The notes below the pieces were generated by a model. The model had not been told where the DNA came from. It was given only the letters and a program-made list of their open reading frames with translations, and ran no database searches. From positions 434,001 through 498,000 of the forward strand of contig JAKUDP010000010.1 in NCBI GenBank assembly GCA_022570795.1: 64,000 nucleotides of DNA, given 5' to 3'. The position numbers were made by a program, and so were the translations under genes. This document shows positions 21,947 to 33,800 of the stretch, piece by piece. Positions within the stretch are counted from its first letter, which is position 1, and each line of letters begins with the position of its first letter. The DNA is from Sphaerulina vaccinii. Taxonomy: Eukaryota > Ascomycota > Dothideomycetes > Mycosphaerellales > Mycosphaerellaceae.

Positions 21947-23584
21947 ATGGCACCTCTTTCTGGACTGCTGTCATTGGCAGTACTCGCCGCTTCTTGTGTC
22001 AATGCTATTGATATCCGCATGGGTGTGAGGTCTACTCGCCATAGAGAGCGCGATACAGACCTGACCCTTCTCTACCCAGCACACAATCTCTCAGTACCTA
22101 TAGACTACTTCCACAACGAGACCAAGTACGAACCTCACAGCAATGGCACTTTCCCTCTGCGGTACTGGTTCGACGCCTCCTATTACAAACCCGGCGGTCC
22201 AGTCATCGTCCTGCAGTCCGGCGAGACCGACGGAGAGAATAGACTACCCTTCCTTCAAAAAGGTCTTCTCATACATATGGCCAATGCCACAAATGGCATT
22301 GCAGTCGTTCTCGAGCATCGCTACTACGGCACATCATGGCCTGTCCCGGACCTGACTACGGAGAACTTCCGATTTCTGACGACTGAACAAGCACTGGCCG
22401 ATTCAGCTTACTTCGCGTCGAACGTCAAGTTCCCTGGGTTGGAGAAGTATGGCGACTTGACTGCAAAGACGACTCCATACATTGGATATGGAGGCTCATA
22501 TGCAGGTGCCTTCAATGCCTTGCTACGCGTGCAATATCCGGAAGTCTTCTGGGGCACCATCTCCAGCTCAGGTGTCACGAAGGCTATTTGGGATTACTGG
22601 CAGTACTACGTTCCTATCGCCGAAAACGCGCCCCAGGATTGCATTGCCTCTCAACGAGCACTGGTCAGCTTTGTGGATGGCATTCTCATCGAGAAGCCAG
22701 ATTTGACTGCTGAGCTAAAAGCGGTCTTTGGTATGCAGGATGTGACTTATGATAATGACTTCGCTGCCGTCGTTACTCGAGACGTCCTGGGAAACTGGCA
22801 AGGTCTCAACTGGGACCCGGCTAGTAGCACTCCGGAGTTCTACAATTACTGCGACAACATCACTTCCAACGAAGTCCTTTACCCAGCAACTGAGAGCAAG
22901 AGAGCAACAGTTGAGAAGTTGATTGGGGAGTCTGAGTGTGGAGACGACACTAATGTCAATCTGATCTTGAACGTTATTGGCTACACCAACCTCACTCAAG
23001 TAGCGCCTCAAATCTCTTCTGGCGACTCCCAAGACGCATATTTCGGCGACAGTCACAACGTCACCTATAACTCCCTCACAAGCATCGAAGAAGCAGACTG
23101 GAAATCCTGGCCATATCAATATTGCACAGAATGGGGCTATTTACAGACAGGCAACACTCCTCCCGAGTTCGGACTACCTCTGGTTTCGAGAACCACAGAT
23201 CTCGAGTACAACAGTCTAGTCTGCAAGCTGGCATTCAACATCACCTCACCTCCAAATGTGGAAGCCATCAATAAGTACGGAGCATATGACCTATCCTACC
23301 CCCGCCTCGCCATAGTCGACGGAGACTGGGATCCTTGGAAGCCAGCTACACCTCATGCATTTGAATTTGGAGCGAAGAATCGTAGCTCGACTGCTTCTGA
23401 GCCGTTCATCTTAATCTCCGAGGCTGTCCATCATTGGGATGAGAATGGCCTCTTTGCGAACGAAACAACAGAGGATCTGCCTCCTAGCAGAATCATTGAG
23501 ACGCAGAGACATGAGATTGAGGCTGTACAGGCTTGGATGCTGGAGTGGGAGTTGGCGAAGACTAGTTGGCATCAGGAGGTGTAG
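21947..23584 (+). CDS. Secreted serine peptidase, family S28 (prolyl carboxypeptidase-like)
   Basis: Expected to cleave after proline near peptide ends, outside the cell or in an acidic compartment. The start at 21947 gives 545 residues and a textbook signal peptide (MAPLSGLLSLAVLAASCVNA). The open frame extends further upstream, but that part is not protein-like. The catalytic serine lies in GYGGSYAG (about residue 184), the aspartate in VDGDWDPW (about 460) and the histidine in EAVHHWDE (about 495), the S28 order Ser-Asp-His. VVLEHRYYGTSWP is a family hallmark. Many NxS/T sites suggest N-glycosylation. The stretch 22023-22079 may be an optional 57-base in-frame intron (GT at 22023, CCCAG at its end). 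Its removal would bring the mature N-terminus closer to family norm. Confidence 0.92.
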   Translation: MAPLSGLLSLAVLAASCVNAIDIRMGVRSTRHRERDTDLTLLYPAHNLSVPIDYFHNETKYEPHSNGTFPLRYWFDASYYKPGGPVIVLQSGETDGENRLPFLQKGLLIHMANATNGIAVVLEHRYYGTSWPVPDLTTENFRFLTTEQALADSAYFASNVKFPGLEKYGDLTAKTTPYIGYGGSYAGAFNALLRVQYPEVFWGTISSSGVTKAIWDYWQYYVPIAENAPQDCIASQRALVSFVDGILIEKPDLTAELKAVFGMQDVTYDNDFAAVVTRDVLGNWQGLNWDPASSTPEFYNYCDNITSNEVLYPATESKRATVEKLIGESECGDDTNVNLILNVIGYTNLTQVAPQISSGDSQDAYFGDSHNVTYNSLTSIEEADWKSWPYQYCTEWGYLQTGNTPPEFGLPLVSRTTDLEYNSLVCKLAFNITSPPNVEAINKYGAYDLSYPRLAIVDGDWDPWKPATPHAFEFGAKNRSSTASEPFILISEAVHHWDENGLFANETTEDLPPSRIIETQRHEIEAVQAWMLEWELAKTSWHQEV

Positions 23585-23729
23585 AAACCGAGCCATCGAC
23601 ACGATAAAGGTTTTGACCAGGCCATAGACATGCTAGGATTATAATACCTACAAACTGATAATCGTAGTAACACATTATGCATATCACTTTTACCCACAGC
23701 TACGAGCTACAAGATGTTGGGAGAACGAG
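23585..23729. other. 3' flank of the S28 gene
   Basis: Presumed 3' UTR and spacer leading into the repeat array. Confidence 0.4.
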
Positions 23730-24825
23730 ACAAAAGGCAAAACAATTGCCGCCCGGGAGCCAGAGAGTGAGGAACGAATCATTATGAACGAGAGCTTTTC
23801 TCTTGTACGAGATCTCATCATCACACGCCAGCATCTTGATTCAAAGACGACTTACGGCTATACCGCTACACCATGGACGACTGTTGAAGGTAGCTGGTAA
23901 TAGAAGCATGATATACCTTCACTACTGGCTTGCGCTGTAGTGTAAAAGACATCAAGCAAGTGCAAAACAATCGCCAAAGATCAGGCAACGTAATTACACC
24001 AGACACGCCAAGGTTATCTTTTGATCCTTGCGAGGAAAGGTGTTGTATTAACCCAATCAGCATCTACATTCGATGAAGACTTATGGTTATACCGCTACAC
24101 CACGGCCGATTGTTGGAATAAGCTGGATTTTGAAGTGCGATGTACCTTCAGGAGGACTGATCTGGAGTACAAAAGACTTGGCCAGTCGACGAAGGTAGCA
24201 AAAGAAGACACGATGTGCAAAACAATCGCTGATGATAAGCGCGACCACTACTCGGACCGGTGAAAATATCGTGTTTTCTTGCATCAGTAGAGGTCTCATA
24301 TTAAGACAGCCAGCATTCTCCGTTCGGAGACGACTTACGGGTCTACCGTTATACCACGGACGACCATTGAAGAGTAGCGGTATGATCTAGTATATGTAGG
24401 ACACTTACGGACACGAGAGGGAGGCAAAAGGTATGTACTAGGGCAAAACAATCGTGCATGAGCCTGTCACGCTAGCAACGTGACGTGAAGGAGTCGCGGC
24501 GAGCTCAAGCATCAGACGAAGCTGACGACTTACAGCTTACCACTAGACCATTGACGACCGATGAAGAACAAGAGTATGGACCCCTATATGTAGCTCGTTC
24601 GGGAAGTTGAGAGTGAGGCAAAAGGTGAATGCTGGAGCAAAACAATCGTACATCTGCCTGTGACAAATTGAGTTATAAGGACGACATGACCTTAAATGAT
24701 CTGTCCGAGAGTCGCCTAGAGAAATCAAGCATCAGACAAAGCTGACGACTTACTGACCTACCACTAGACCATTGACGTCTGAATGAAAGAGGCTGAGATG
24801 TGAAAGGTTATGTACCTTGACTGCG
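23730..24825 (-). repeat. Array of five degenerate units with tRNA-like A-box elements
   Basis: Five units of roughly 195-255 bp lie head to tail. Read on the minus strand each has, in order: a TATA-like GGTACATA or CTACATATA; 34-40 bases later an A-box-like TGGTCTAGTGG or TGGTGTAGCGG; then GTAAGTCGTC; a short hairpin; GATGCTTG or GATGCTGG; and, about 90-100 bases on, CGATTGTTTTGC. On the plus strand the A-box cores lie at 23863, 24092, 24346, 24540 and 24761, the hairpins at 23834, 24061, 24317, 24512 and 24732, and GCAAAACAATYG at 23737, 23962, 24217, 24443 and 24637. The layout resembles RNA polymerase III genes (TATA, A box, T-run), but no unit folds as a tRNA and a B box is not clear. 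It could be a family of small RNAs or a decayed tRNA-derived repeat. Confidence 0.6.
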
Positions 24826-25338
24826 AGACTAGCCTGGAGTTGACATGGTCATCACAAAGAGCGGAGGAGCCACTTTGGAGTATATGTGCGACGAGGTTTT
24901 CAGTCTTTTCAACGATCGTCGAAAGCTCTTTGGCTCAGTCAGTAAGTCGTCATTATATGCTGATGCTTGCCAATCAAGAAGTTCCCTGCATCCAAGTATG
25001 TTTACTTGCGAAGAGGATCCCTGGCTTTTCGCTATCGAGAAGGCCGCGTTTGTTTGCCCTTTTGTGACATGCAATTCGTAGCCGGCCCTTGTGGAATTCC
25101 TGATGTTCTGATTTTTGATATTGGCAGTAGTAGTAGCAGCCCTGAAGACATCTACAAGGACACTCTACAGTCTTCTGTACAATCCGCAGCCAGTTCCTGA
25201 CTGCGATATCCTAACAGTCACTATCACAAGAACACTCTGCCCACAACGCCTCGCTGCTGAAACTCGCTCCGACTCAAAGTGCCACTATCCAACAATCCCT
25301 TTGTTTCCTTTCCACACGCAGTCCACCATTCCTCTGTT
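24826..25338. other. Intergenic, no gene seen
   Basis: About 0.5 kb between the repeat array and the 3' end of the SulP transporter gene. Short overlapping frames exist on both strands, none with recognisable content. Confidence 0.4.
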
Positions 25339-28300
25339 TTAAGAAGCCGTGATCAAAACATAGCTCGTGATAGCATTCATCCTCTCCGCACTCAACTTCA
25401 ATCCAACCTTGAGCAGCTCCTGTGCGACCTCCGGTTCCTTCTTCTGCAACTCTTCCCACTTCTCCGGAGTCAATAGCCAAGCCACGCTATCTCTCTCAGC
25501 ATAGACCGCACTAGTCCGTTTCGTGTTAGAGAAGAACGGCAACTCTCCGCAAGTCGTACCTGCTACGATAGACTCATGGTAATGACCTTGTTCAAGAGTG
25601 TAGTCGGCGCGGAGAATACCAGATTGAAGAATGTAGAATCCATCTGGGGCATCGCCTTTGGAATAGAGTAGCTGGCCGGAGGTGAAAGATCGAGGCTGAA
25701 AGAATGGAAGAGCTCTGAACCAGAAGTCTTCGGACTTTGACGTCAGATCTTGGAAGGCTTGAAGAATCAATGGAAGAGGCTGCTTGAGGTTCTGCCATTT
25801 CTGCGTGTTGTTCGTGTGGTGGTTGTTCTCGGTTATGGTCTTGGTGGCTGCTTCGTGGCGAGCAAACGCTCGAGGAGATCCGATCATATGGTCCAGCTGC
25901 GAAAGCTGAGAGGTGGCATTCCTGTCCTGGTTTGATGTTTGGTTGTCAATAGGGATCTGCATGGGTGGGGATTCACCTCCTGCTGTTTGATGCTGGGATT
26001 GCTTCTCCGTCAGTGTGATGAGGAGCTGGTTCTCGCAACCTTCCAGAGCTCCATTCAGCGTCTCGAAGATCTCGGGTGGTGGTGCTTCGCCTTCTACCTC
26101 CGCGAACAGGCCATCCATTTGTAGACTTCGTCCGACATCGTCGTGGAGTTCAACGCCTGCAATGACCATTTCGACACCTCTGCGTCGAAGAACTCGATGC
26201 ATTCTGCTGAATGCTTCTGCCGCTGAGAAGTCTATGCCAGTGACATGTGTGAAGTCCAGAATCAGGTAGCGGATGGGTGCTTGGGCAAATGTCTCCGCAT
26301 CGATGTTTGCGCGTACCCGTTTTTCGACGTCTACTATACTGCCGAAGAAGAGGTAGCCCGCAATCTTTACGACACGGATCTGAGGACCGACACGATGCAG
26401 ATATGCTCGCTGTCTGACGTGGCGACGGACTGTCGATTCTGCAATCGCGCCTGAGAACTCGGCACGAATGACTGACTTTCGAGAAGTCTGCACGACGTAG
26501 ACCAGACTTGCCAACCCGATGCCGGTTACAATGCCAACGACAAAGTCGTACACCCCCATGACGACAGCAATGATAACAATTGTGAAGTATTCCAGCTTGG
26601 TCAGGCGGCCATGAGTGTCCCAGAGAGCCTCCTTGGCCAAGTCGATACCCAGCATGTAGATGAGAGTTCCAACCACAACCACGGGCACGTAGCCAATGAC
26701 GACCGGCCCGACGACCCATAGGACTGCGGTTGCTGCAGCGAGCATGTATCCTGCAAGTCGTGAATCGCCTCCAGTCTCCATGAAGAGCACGCTATTGACG
26801 TACACCAGATAGTTCTGAATGCTGCCAACGCATCCGGAGAGGGCATTTGACACACCGTGCATAATCAACTCGCGATTGATACTTACGTTGTCCTCCTGCA
26901 CCTTCATGGCCAGGTTGGGAACGTTGATTGGCACGTGCAGAATGCCAAAGAACGTTAGGGCGAACTGAGAAGGTATAGTCATAGCGACAGCCTTCCAGTC
27001 TACAATGCCGAACTGGTAGTAGCTGTAGAAGTTGTAGAACGTCTTGTCTGCTGCTGGGCTTTCAAATACCCATCCAGCCTCACGCAGGTTCTCCATGTTG
27101 AGGGAAGGAACCGCGATTGTGATAATGTAGAAGATGACAGTGATAGCAATATAGTACGCCGGCACCAGGAAGTTGCCTTTGTAGTATTTTTTGATCACGA
27201 TCAGGAGGATCGCGAGCACGAGGGGTGGCAACCATTGGGCAATGCTCATTGGCGCAACGAGCTTATCAAAGACTTCCTTCGTGAGTTCCAGGTTCCCATC
27301 TAGTCGGACAGACACTTCAAGGCCTGTCAGGAACAAGAAGATGCCCACACCTCCGATACAGCCAACCAGGATGGAATGTGGGAAGAAGTTCACCAACGTG
27401 CCGAGTCTTGCAGCTCCGAGACCAAAGAAGACGATTCCAGTGAGGATCGAGCTCATGGCATAGGAAGTGATAACAGTCGCCCTGAGTGCATCTGGATTCT
27501 CGGTGCCCATCTTCGCGATAATCATGTATGTCATCTTGTGGAAGAATGGTACTACTTCAATCATCTCGGAGCCAACCCCACCACGGAAAATGCTTCCAGT
27601 AGAGTACACAAGCTGCGATATGATGCAGCTGACGTAGAACATGGACACACCATCGGCGCCCATTTGCGAAAACGTCTCCTCACCAAGCGGGAATAGGATG
27701 ATACCATATGACAATGCATCGAGCAGGTTGAGCAACAGTCCTAGAAAGACAGCTGGTAGAGTGCTCACTGGCCGGACGATGGCCTGCTGGTATATCTCTC
27801 GAGGATTCCAAGTCTTGGGATTCGATATTGTAATTGCCGCACGTTTGGCAGCGTGGAAAGACGGATAGTGGTGGCCTAATCGATTCCAAATGCCTTCGAT
27901 CTCCTTCCGCTCCGTGGGTTGGCCTTCGAGCTCGCCAGCAGATCCATATTGCTGCTTGCGATGTGAGGGTAGTCGTTCCCGAGGGAGGAGCGGCGTCCTC
28001 TCTTCGGCACCCATACTTTCCTCGTCTTCATTGGTGACCACGACTTCTGGTACGCGATTCGAAGGTCGACGAGGTCCAGTGCCAGGAGATGATTGTGTTC
28101 CATCCTCGTTGTATAGAAGTAAGCTGTTGCCGTTGCCTGATGATGACAGCAACCCTGGAAAGTCCGATCCTCGATGTTCAGATGTCTCGTTCGGTGTCAC
28201 GGGCTCGGATTGCTCCTGGATAGGTTCGTGAACACGTTCATGCACGGAAAGACGTGGTTGGTCCTGATTTCTGTTCTCCAGGTCCTGAAAGTGCTTTGCC

Positions 28301-28681
28301 ATTTCCGAATCGCTTAGGAACGATGAAGACAGTTCTGCAGTCTGTTCGCGGACACCTGAAGATGAATATTGCACATCTTCATTATCGGGTCGATGTATCA
28401 GCATTGGTTTCTGAGGCAAGTTTTCGATCTGAAGTTTAGATAGGGAAATGATTATTCCAGAAGAATTGCATACCTTGAGCACCATGATTCTGGTTCAGTA
28501 TATGTGATCTGCTTGGCAAGCTGTTGCCTCCATATGCCGATGTGATGGAGTAAGCCCTGGATCTCTTGGTGGCAGAAGAGTGTGTGTTGTCGACGGACGA
28601 GTCGTCTCCGTCTCCACTTCCAGTTCGACTGGCGTCTTGTGAAGACATCCTCCGCTTCTTGAAAAGCCGAAGAGACGACAT
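25339..28681 (-). CDS. VSB1: SulP-family transporter with STAS and cyclic-nucleotide-binding-like domains (Vsb1-like)
   Basis: Large membrane protein of the SLC26/SulP fold. Yeast YGR125w/Vsb1, with the same architecture, supports basic amino-acid storage in the vacuole, so a vacuolar location is likely. Exon 1 is 28681-28474 and exon 2 is 28355-25339, giving 1074 residues. The join gives HGAQGVREQ and uses the acceptor ATCTTCAG. The N-terminal ~250 residues are disordered, with RSRAYS-type phosphosites. The SulP core is about 280-690 (LSYGIILFPLG through PVVVVGTLIYMLG). A STAS domain follows at about 725-830 (LILDFTHVTGIDFSAAE). A cNMP-binding-like domain at about 960-1060 has YSKGDAPDGFYIL and CGELPFF; it lacks an obvious cAMP-contact Arg, so ligand binding is doubtful. 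A nearer acceptor at 28436 would join a different frame starting MVLK at 28485. Confidence 0.87.
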
Positions 28682-29524
28682 CTTCTCGAAGGTCACGCCA
28701 GTGAGGTGGAAGGTAGCTGTCTCACAGCAGTCTCACCCGAAGGTCGGCTGTGCCAACAAGCAGGTATCGTTGGAAGGCGAAGCGGTTGCTGCACGCCTAG
28801 CACATCATTCTTCTTTTCCGACTGGCCAGATCACAATTCTCTCTCGTGCAAGCTTGCAGGTGACAAGGTGAACCTAGTGTGAGAGTGACGCGTTGGCAGG
28901 AGGTGTTGAATCTTGAAATGAAATAGACTTTTGCTAGGTGGGAATTTTCGAGCCAACGTCCTGCGGCAAGATAGCCGTTGAAGACTTTGGCACCTCGCAC
29001 GTGAAGAACCCAAAGGCCTGCAACAATGTTTGAACGTGCAGTGATGCAGCATGATGGCTGGATGCATGAGGCACGTACGAAGCCCCACCTGCATATGGCG
29101 AAATTTCTGCTCGAGGTCCAGACGGGCAGGCATAAGCAACAAAGACAGGTTAGAACCACAACGACATTTGACAGGTGACATATCCGGGCTAGTGTATGGT
29201 TCCCTTCTCCACACTTTCGGTCAACTGTGGGCCTGGCTATCGATACGCCGAAGACGGCGCGGCAGCCCACAGCGATGAGAGAATACTAAAGCTATTTGGT
29301 AAAGGACGATCTTGAGGCATATATGTTGTACAGTACATGTACAGGTGAGTGCGTTGTGTGAGCTCCCACTCGTACATCACCCGAGCAAAGCTCAATGCAG
29401 GATCGATGTACCTGGTAAGGCCATCATGTGCCATGCCCGCTCCGCAGATCTGCTTCAGGCCTCTGCATTGCCCAGCTTATACCATGATGACCTTAATGTT
29501 TCGAAGAGGAGAAAGAAGAGACTT
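28682..29524. other. Intergenic, promoter side of the SulP gene
   Basis: About 0.84 kb between the SulP gene start and the Nas6 gene end, both on the minus strand. Chance frames on the minus strand (around 28797-29270) are Cys/Arg-rich and not protein-like. Confidence 0.4.
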
Positions 29525-30299
29525 TCACGTTCTAGCCACTTCAATACCTTCCTCTTCGGCCATGCGTAGCACAAATTCCCGAACAGATTTATCCGGAGCC
29601 AGCTTCAATGCCACCTGACCACTTGTATCTTTCTTCGAAGAGTCCGCGCCCGCTTTCAACAACTCCACAGCAGTCTGCCCATGTCCTTCCGCAATAGCGT
29701 GGTGAAGGGCCGTGGCGCCACCGATATCCGTACCATCGACAGGGCTTCTGTTCTCCAGTAAAAGCTTGACGATGGGAACGTTGCCGACTGCTGCTGCTCT
29801 GTGCAGAGGTAGTTGACCGCGTTTGTCTTTCACCCTCGCGCTCGCCTTGTGGGCGATCAGTTTCCGTGCCACGTCTAGATTACTCTTGCTGCATGCAAAG
29901 AATAGCGCAGTCTGGTTATTGTGGTTCTTCATATCGGCGTCTGCACGCTTGTTCAGTAGCAAGTCTACCATTTCTTCGCCATCTCGAAGACTAGCTGCCA
30001 TCATCAAGGCTGTCCATCCGGTTCCATCTTGTGCATCAACATCGAAGCTCTTCAGATTTGACAGTATCTCTACGATTGGGAGACGATTGTAGGAGGCCGC
30101 CCAGTGTAGAGGCAGTCGGCCATCGTCGTCGACTTTCGTGGCAAGTTTTGCGTCAGCGTTGAGGAGAGATTCCACCTGTCGTGCTACATGTTGTTAGTGA
30201 GACTGACCGCTTCTCCTTACCTTGTGACCCTAATGGCTGCTTACTCTGACCCTCTCGACACGCTAGTGCAAATTTTGATGCCTGTTCTTCGTCCATCAT
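29525..30299 (-). CDS. NAS6: Ankyrin-repeat proteasome assembly chaperone (gankyrin/Nas6)
   Basis: Chaperone that binds the Rpt3 C-domain during assembly of the 19S proteasome base. Exon 1 is 30299-30245 (MMDEEQASKFALACREGQ) and exon 2 is 30183-29525; total 237 residues, close to human gankyrin (226). The acceptor used is CATGTAG, which keeps frame; the nearby CGACAG would break it. About six to seven ankyrin repeats follow, with the typical LPLHWAAS, GWTALMMAAS, QTALFFACSKSN, LPLHRAAAVGN and TALHHAIAEGH cores. Two in-frame ATGs lie at the start (30299 and 30296). The repeat number, length and DGRLPLHWAA opening fit Nas6 better than other ankyrin proteins. Confidence 0.87.
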
Positions 30300-30811
30300 C
30301 TGCGCGTTGGCTGAAATGGAAGATCTGGAACACGCGCAACACGCGTTGCTTCTGACGCCATCTCGATTGACGCTTGCGGCATCGTCCGCTTGACAGGGAT
30401 TGAACGAACACGTTACTAGCCGGGAAGCATATGCTTGCGCAGTGCACGTTCAACCTGCATGGGAAGAGCTTCGGGGTGCATTGTTGTGTTCTTGGCTGCA
30501 TATGTGATTGACAGTGGCTTTTACGTCTGCTTTCTTAACTTGTTGACTGCATGGCGAAATCGTGCCATCTCATTGCTGCTCTTTCCGTATTCGCGTTGGT
30601 AGGCAAAGTCCTGCCAGCATTGGTATCCCAGCAGTATCGTTACACCTCGAACCACAAGGCTTCGAGAACCCCTCAGCTACAGTCCGCCTGAAGGCTCGAG
30701 GCGTGCGATGCACCTTTTCCTCGACCGACGCCTCCGTGCTGCAGGCTGTAGTTAACTCTTCAGCTTCACTCCCGGCGTGGATCTGGAGTGTCTTCCGGCG
30801 CTTCCACATGC
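30300..30811. other. Intergenic, no gene seen
   Basis: Promoter side of the Nas6 gene and 3' flank of the TRAPPC11-like gene. No coding frame or RNA gene recognised. Confidence 0.45.
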
Positions 30812-33800
30812 TCACTGGTTTTCTCCTTCACCTATCCACACCATAATCTCTTGCTCGATCCCAAGCTTCACACGGTCGCCTCCAGGGTTGACTCGCAGAT
30901 TCTTGTTGTAGTACGAGTCAACTACTTGTAAGATAGGTCTAATCCAATACCCTTCTTCACCATCCTCGAGCTCCTTATGCAAGAGCAAGCGATACTCAAC
31001 TTGCTCTCGACTCAGTGGAGCAAGACTCAAAGCGCGATACTTCCGTCCGCTAAATCCAAACTCATCACTGGCTTCCATAGTCAACGCGAAAGTCAAGAAG
31101 TGTGTCGAAGGGTTCTCCAAGTGGTACTGTAATATGTAGTGCTCGGAGTCGTCGGAGTGATCGATCGTGCAAAGGACTCTAGGTTCTGAAGTGGGGATCG
31201 TCAAACGAGGTGCGGCGATGATAGTCTCTGCTTCTTCGATAGCTGTGCCCGTTGACCAGGTCACAATAAGTGAGAGGTCGAGATATGTGGGTCGCCGATC
31301 ATCAAGGGAGAACTTCTGGGCTGTGAGCTGAAAGTCCGACAGTCGCTTTTCTCCTGCGTGGATGGGAAATTCTTGCTCGTGAATTGCATTCTCGATGGTG
31401 CAGGATGCATTTCCTTGTACCTCATGAACCAACAGTTCCAGTTTCCGAACCAGAATGTCCTGCTCAGTAAGAGATGACAGCTGAGATCCGAGATTCCAGA
31501 GTTGTTTGACACCATCTGGGGCATCCGTCGTGGATTCTGAGAAGTAGCTCGGCCAAGGAGCAGGATGAAGGCGTGGCGCGAAGGTGAATTTGGCTTCGAA
31601 AGCAGGTACGAACTGAAGATCGAATGTTGCTGTTTTGAAGAGATTCGTACTGGAATCTGATGTGAGTTCGTACTGCATGTCTAGGGCCAATGTTACTGTA
31701 GACGCCTCAGGAGGTGCGTAGACGAGTAGCTCTATCGTCACGCTCGCAGATGCGGCCAGATTTGATATCACTTTCGACACCTCAAGGTGGTCGTCATCTG
31801 CCCACTTCAGATCGAGTGCTTGATCGTCATTGCTTGGTATTCGTGGTGCGATGGTGCCTGTGATCGCCTCGCTCTCTTCATTGTATAGCTCAATGCTGAG
31901 GCGGATATGCTCATCGGTGAAGTATTGTGCTCTCTGGTTCTGGAGCGCGATCCTCAATTTCGGGGGCTTGGGCAAGATAGTCATTGCTCTCGAATCCATG
32001 TGCGGTAGCAAGACAGTATCCAGTTTGCCATCTGTCAGGATATGCCAACGCGTGATAGGCAATATGCTTTGCTGTGTCAACGTGTGGCTCAGTCTGAACT
32101 TCGACGTCTCGACATTGATCACGATTTCGGCGACATCGTGGACGCGGGCGTCTCGCAGTATAACATCAAAGTTCAGAACTTTAGCATCTCGGGCCTTGAA
32201 GCGTAGATCTGCTGTGGTCCCTAATATGCCGTTCTCGAGCTCTCGCAATGGGTCTAAAGTCTGCAATGACGTCGCACTCGTGTCGTCCGGCTTCTCTGCT
32301 TTGTGGCGGATATGTATATGCTTGTCGCCCAGCGACACTATGACACTGGCAAGGTCAATCGGCGGCGCAGTTGACGGCGCATTGAAGGTTAGGACCAGCT
32401 GGCATTCTTGCGTCTCTCCAACATAGCTGTTCAGGGTGCCGAATGCAAAGTGAGCAGTGAATGGGCAGAGTCCGCTCTTATTAACATACGACAACGTTAT
32501 AAGACCAGGAACCTCTCGCTCATGCAGGCAGTCTGCCAGACTAGCGGACACATTGGCAGAGCCATCATGGGCAACAGCAAGCAATTCCCAGGACGCAGAA
32601 GGTACGATGTAAATATATGATTCATCGTGGCGTACGCAATCGAGAAGCATATGCAACAAGCGTTCAAAAGGGACGAGCCAGTCATCCTTCCGCCAAGTGG
32701 ATGATTTCCACAATGTTACAAGCAGCTGAAGGGCGTCCGATCGGCGTCCAGCACCGATGAGATCCTCTGCTAGCTCGAGTTTGATCTGCTCGCTCATTCG
32801 AGCTTGTTGCCGGGTGTCAAATTCTTCTGCAGCTCGGATACAGGCAATCCCTAGCTCCGCGGCATGGTCGTAGACACCTTCTCCAGACAGTGGTGCTTCT
32901 TGATGCGGATCTGGAACCAAGTAGCCGTCGTAAGACTTCCAGCGCTTAGCTACTGAAGATGCTGGCGACTGACCTGGAGAGAGACGATCCTCTTCTGGGA
33001 TGGCTAGAGCCTTCTCCCATCGGGAGCGTATACCCTTGGCAAAGAGTCGAAGCCAGTAGCCAGAATGATGCAGTGAATACCAGGGAGGCAGTCGATCCAT
33101 TGCCGCTGCTGCTTTCTCTGGCGGCGCGTAGACTTGAACTTCTGCCCGGTCGCTAGATGTATCCGACGAGACGCGCAGTGGGGTGATATCTGCAAGCTGT
33201 ACAAGCTGAGCCATGATGCTCGCCCACCTACTCTCCCATGCCTCCCAAGAGTATGTCGAAGAACCCTTTCCACGTCGGTCGATCAGATCTTTCATTCTTA
33301 GCTTATAGTTCACCCACGACTGCACGGCACCTGTAGTCTGACCGTTCCAGAGTTGGCAACGTACTATACGCAGAGCAGTCGAATCTGACAACAGCCTCGC
33401 CTCGTCCCATCGTGGAGACCAGTTCGAGGTCGTCTCGAATACGCCTCCTTCCGTACTGAAGAGCTCCTCAACAGCAGCAGAGAAGTGCCGCTCTGCAACA
33501 TCCATTTCTTGTCTGAACTCAGCAAAGATGCCTTGCTTGATCTCATAACGCACATTCCATCCTGACTGCGTAGTAGCTTGGGATGCACCTCCAACTGGAG
33601 TGCCTGAAAGAGGAGGAGGCCCGCCTCTCGCCTTCTTTCTTCGAGCGTGCTTCGTCAGGTCTCGGTAGTAGTCTATACACGATGGCTGCAGCAACCTCAT
33701 CGTGTCTAGCACAAATGTGGTGATCTCCGCTTCTGTAGTTATAGGCGGCATGAAGAACAGGCCTGTTTTAGAGTCTAGATTTGTCGCTCGCCGTATTGTT

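Noticed and set aside
23820..24775. Calling each array unit a tRNA gene because of the A-box-like motif
   Set aside because: No 7-bp acceptor stem, no standard anticodon arm with a 7-base loop and no clear T-arm/B-box GGTTCGA motif in any unit.
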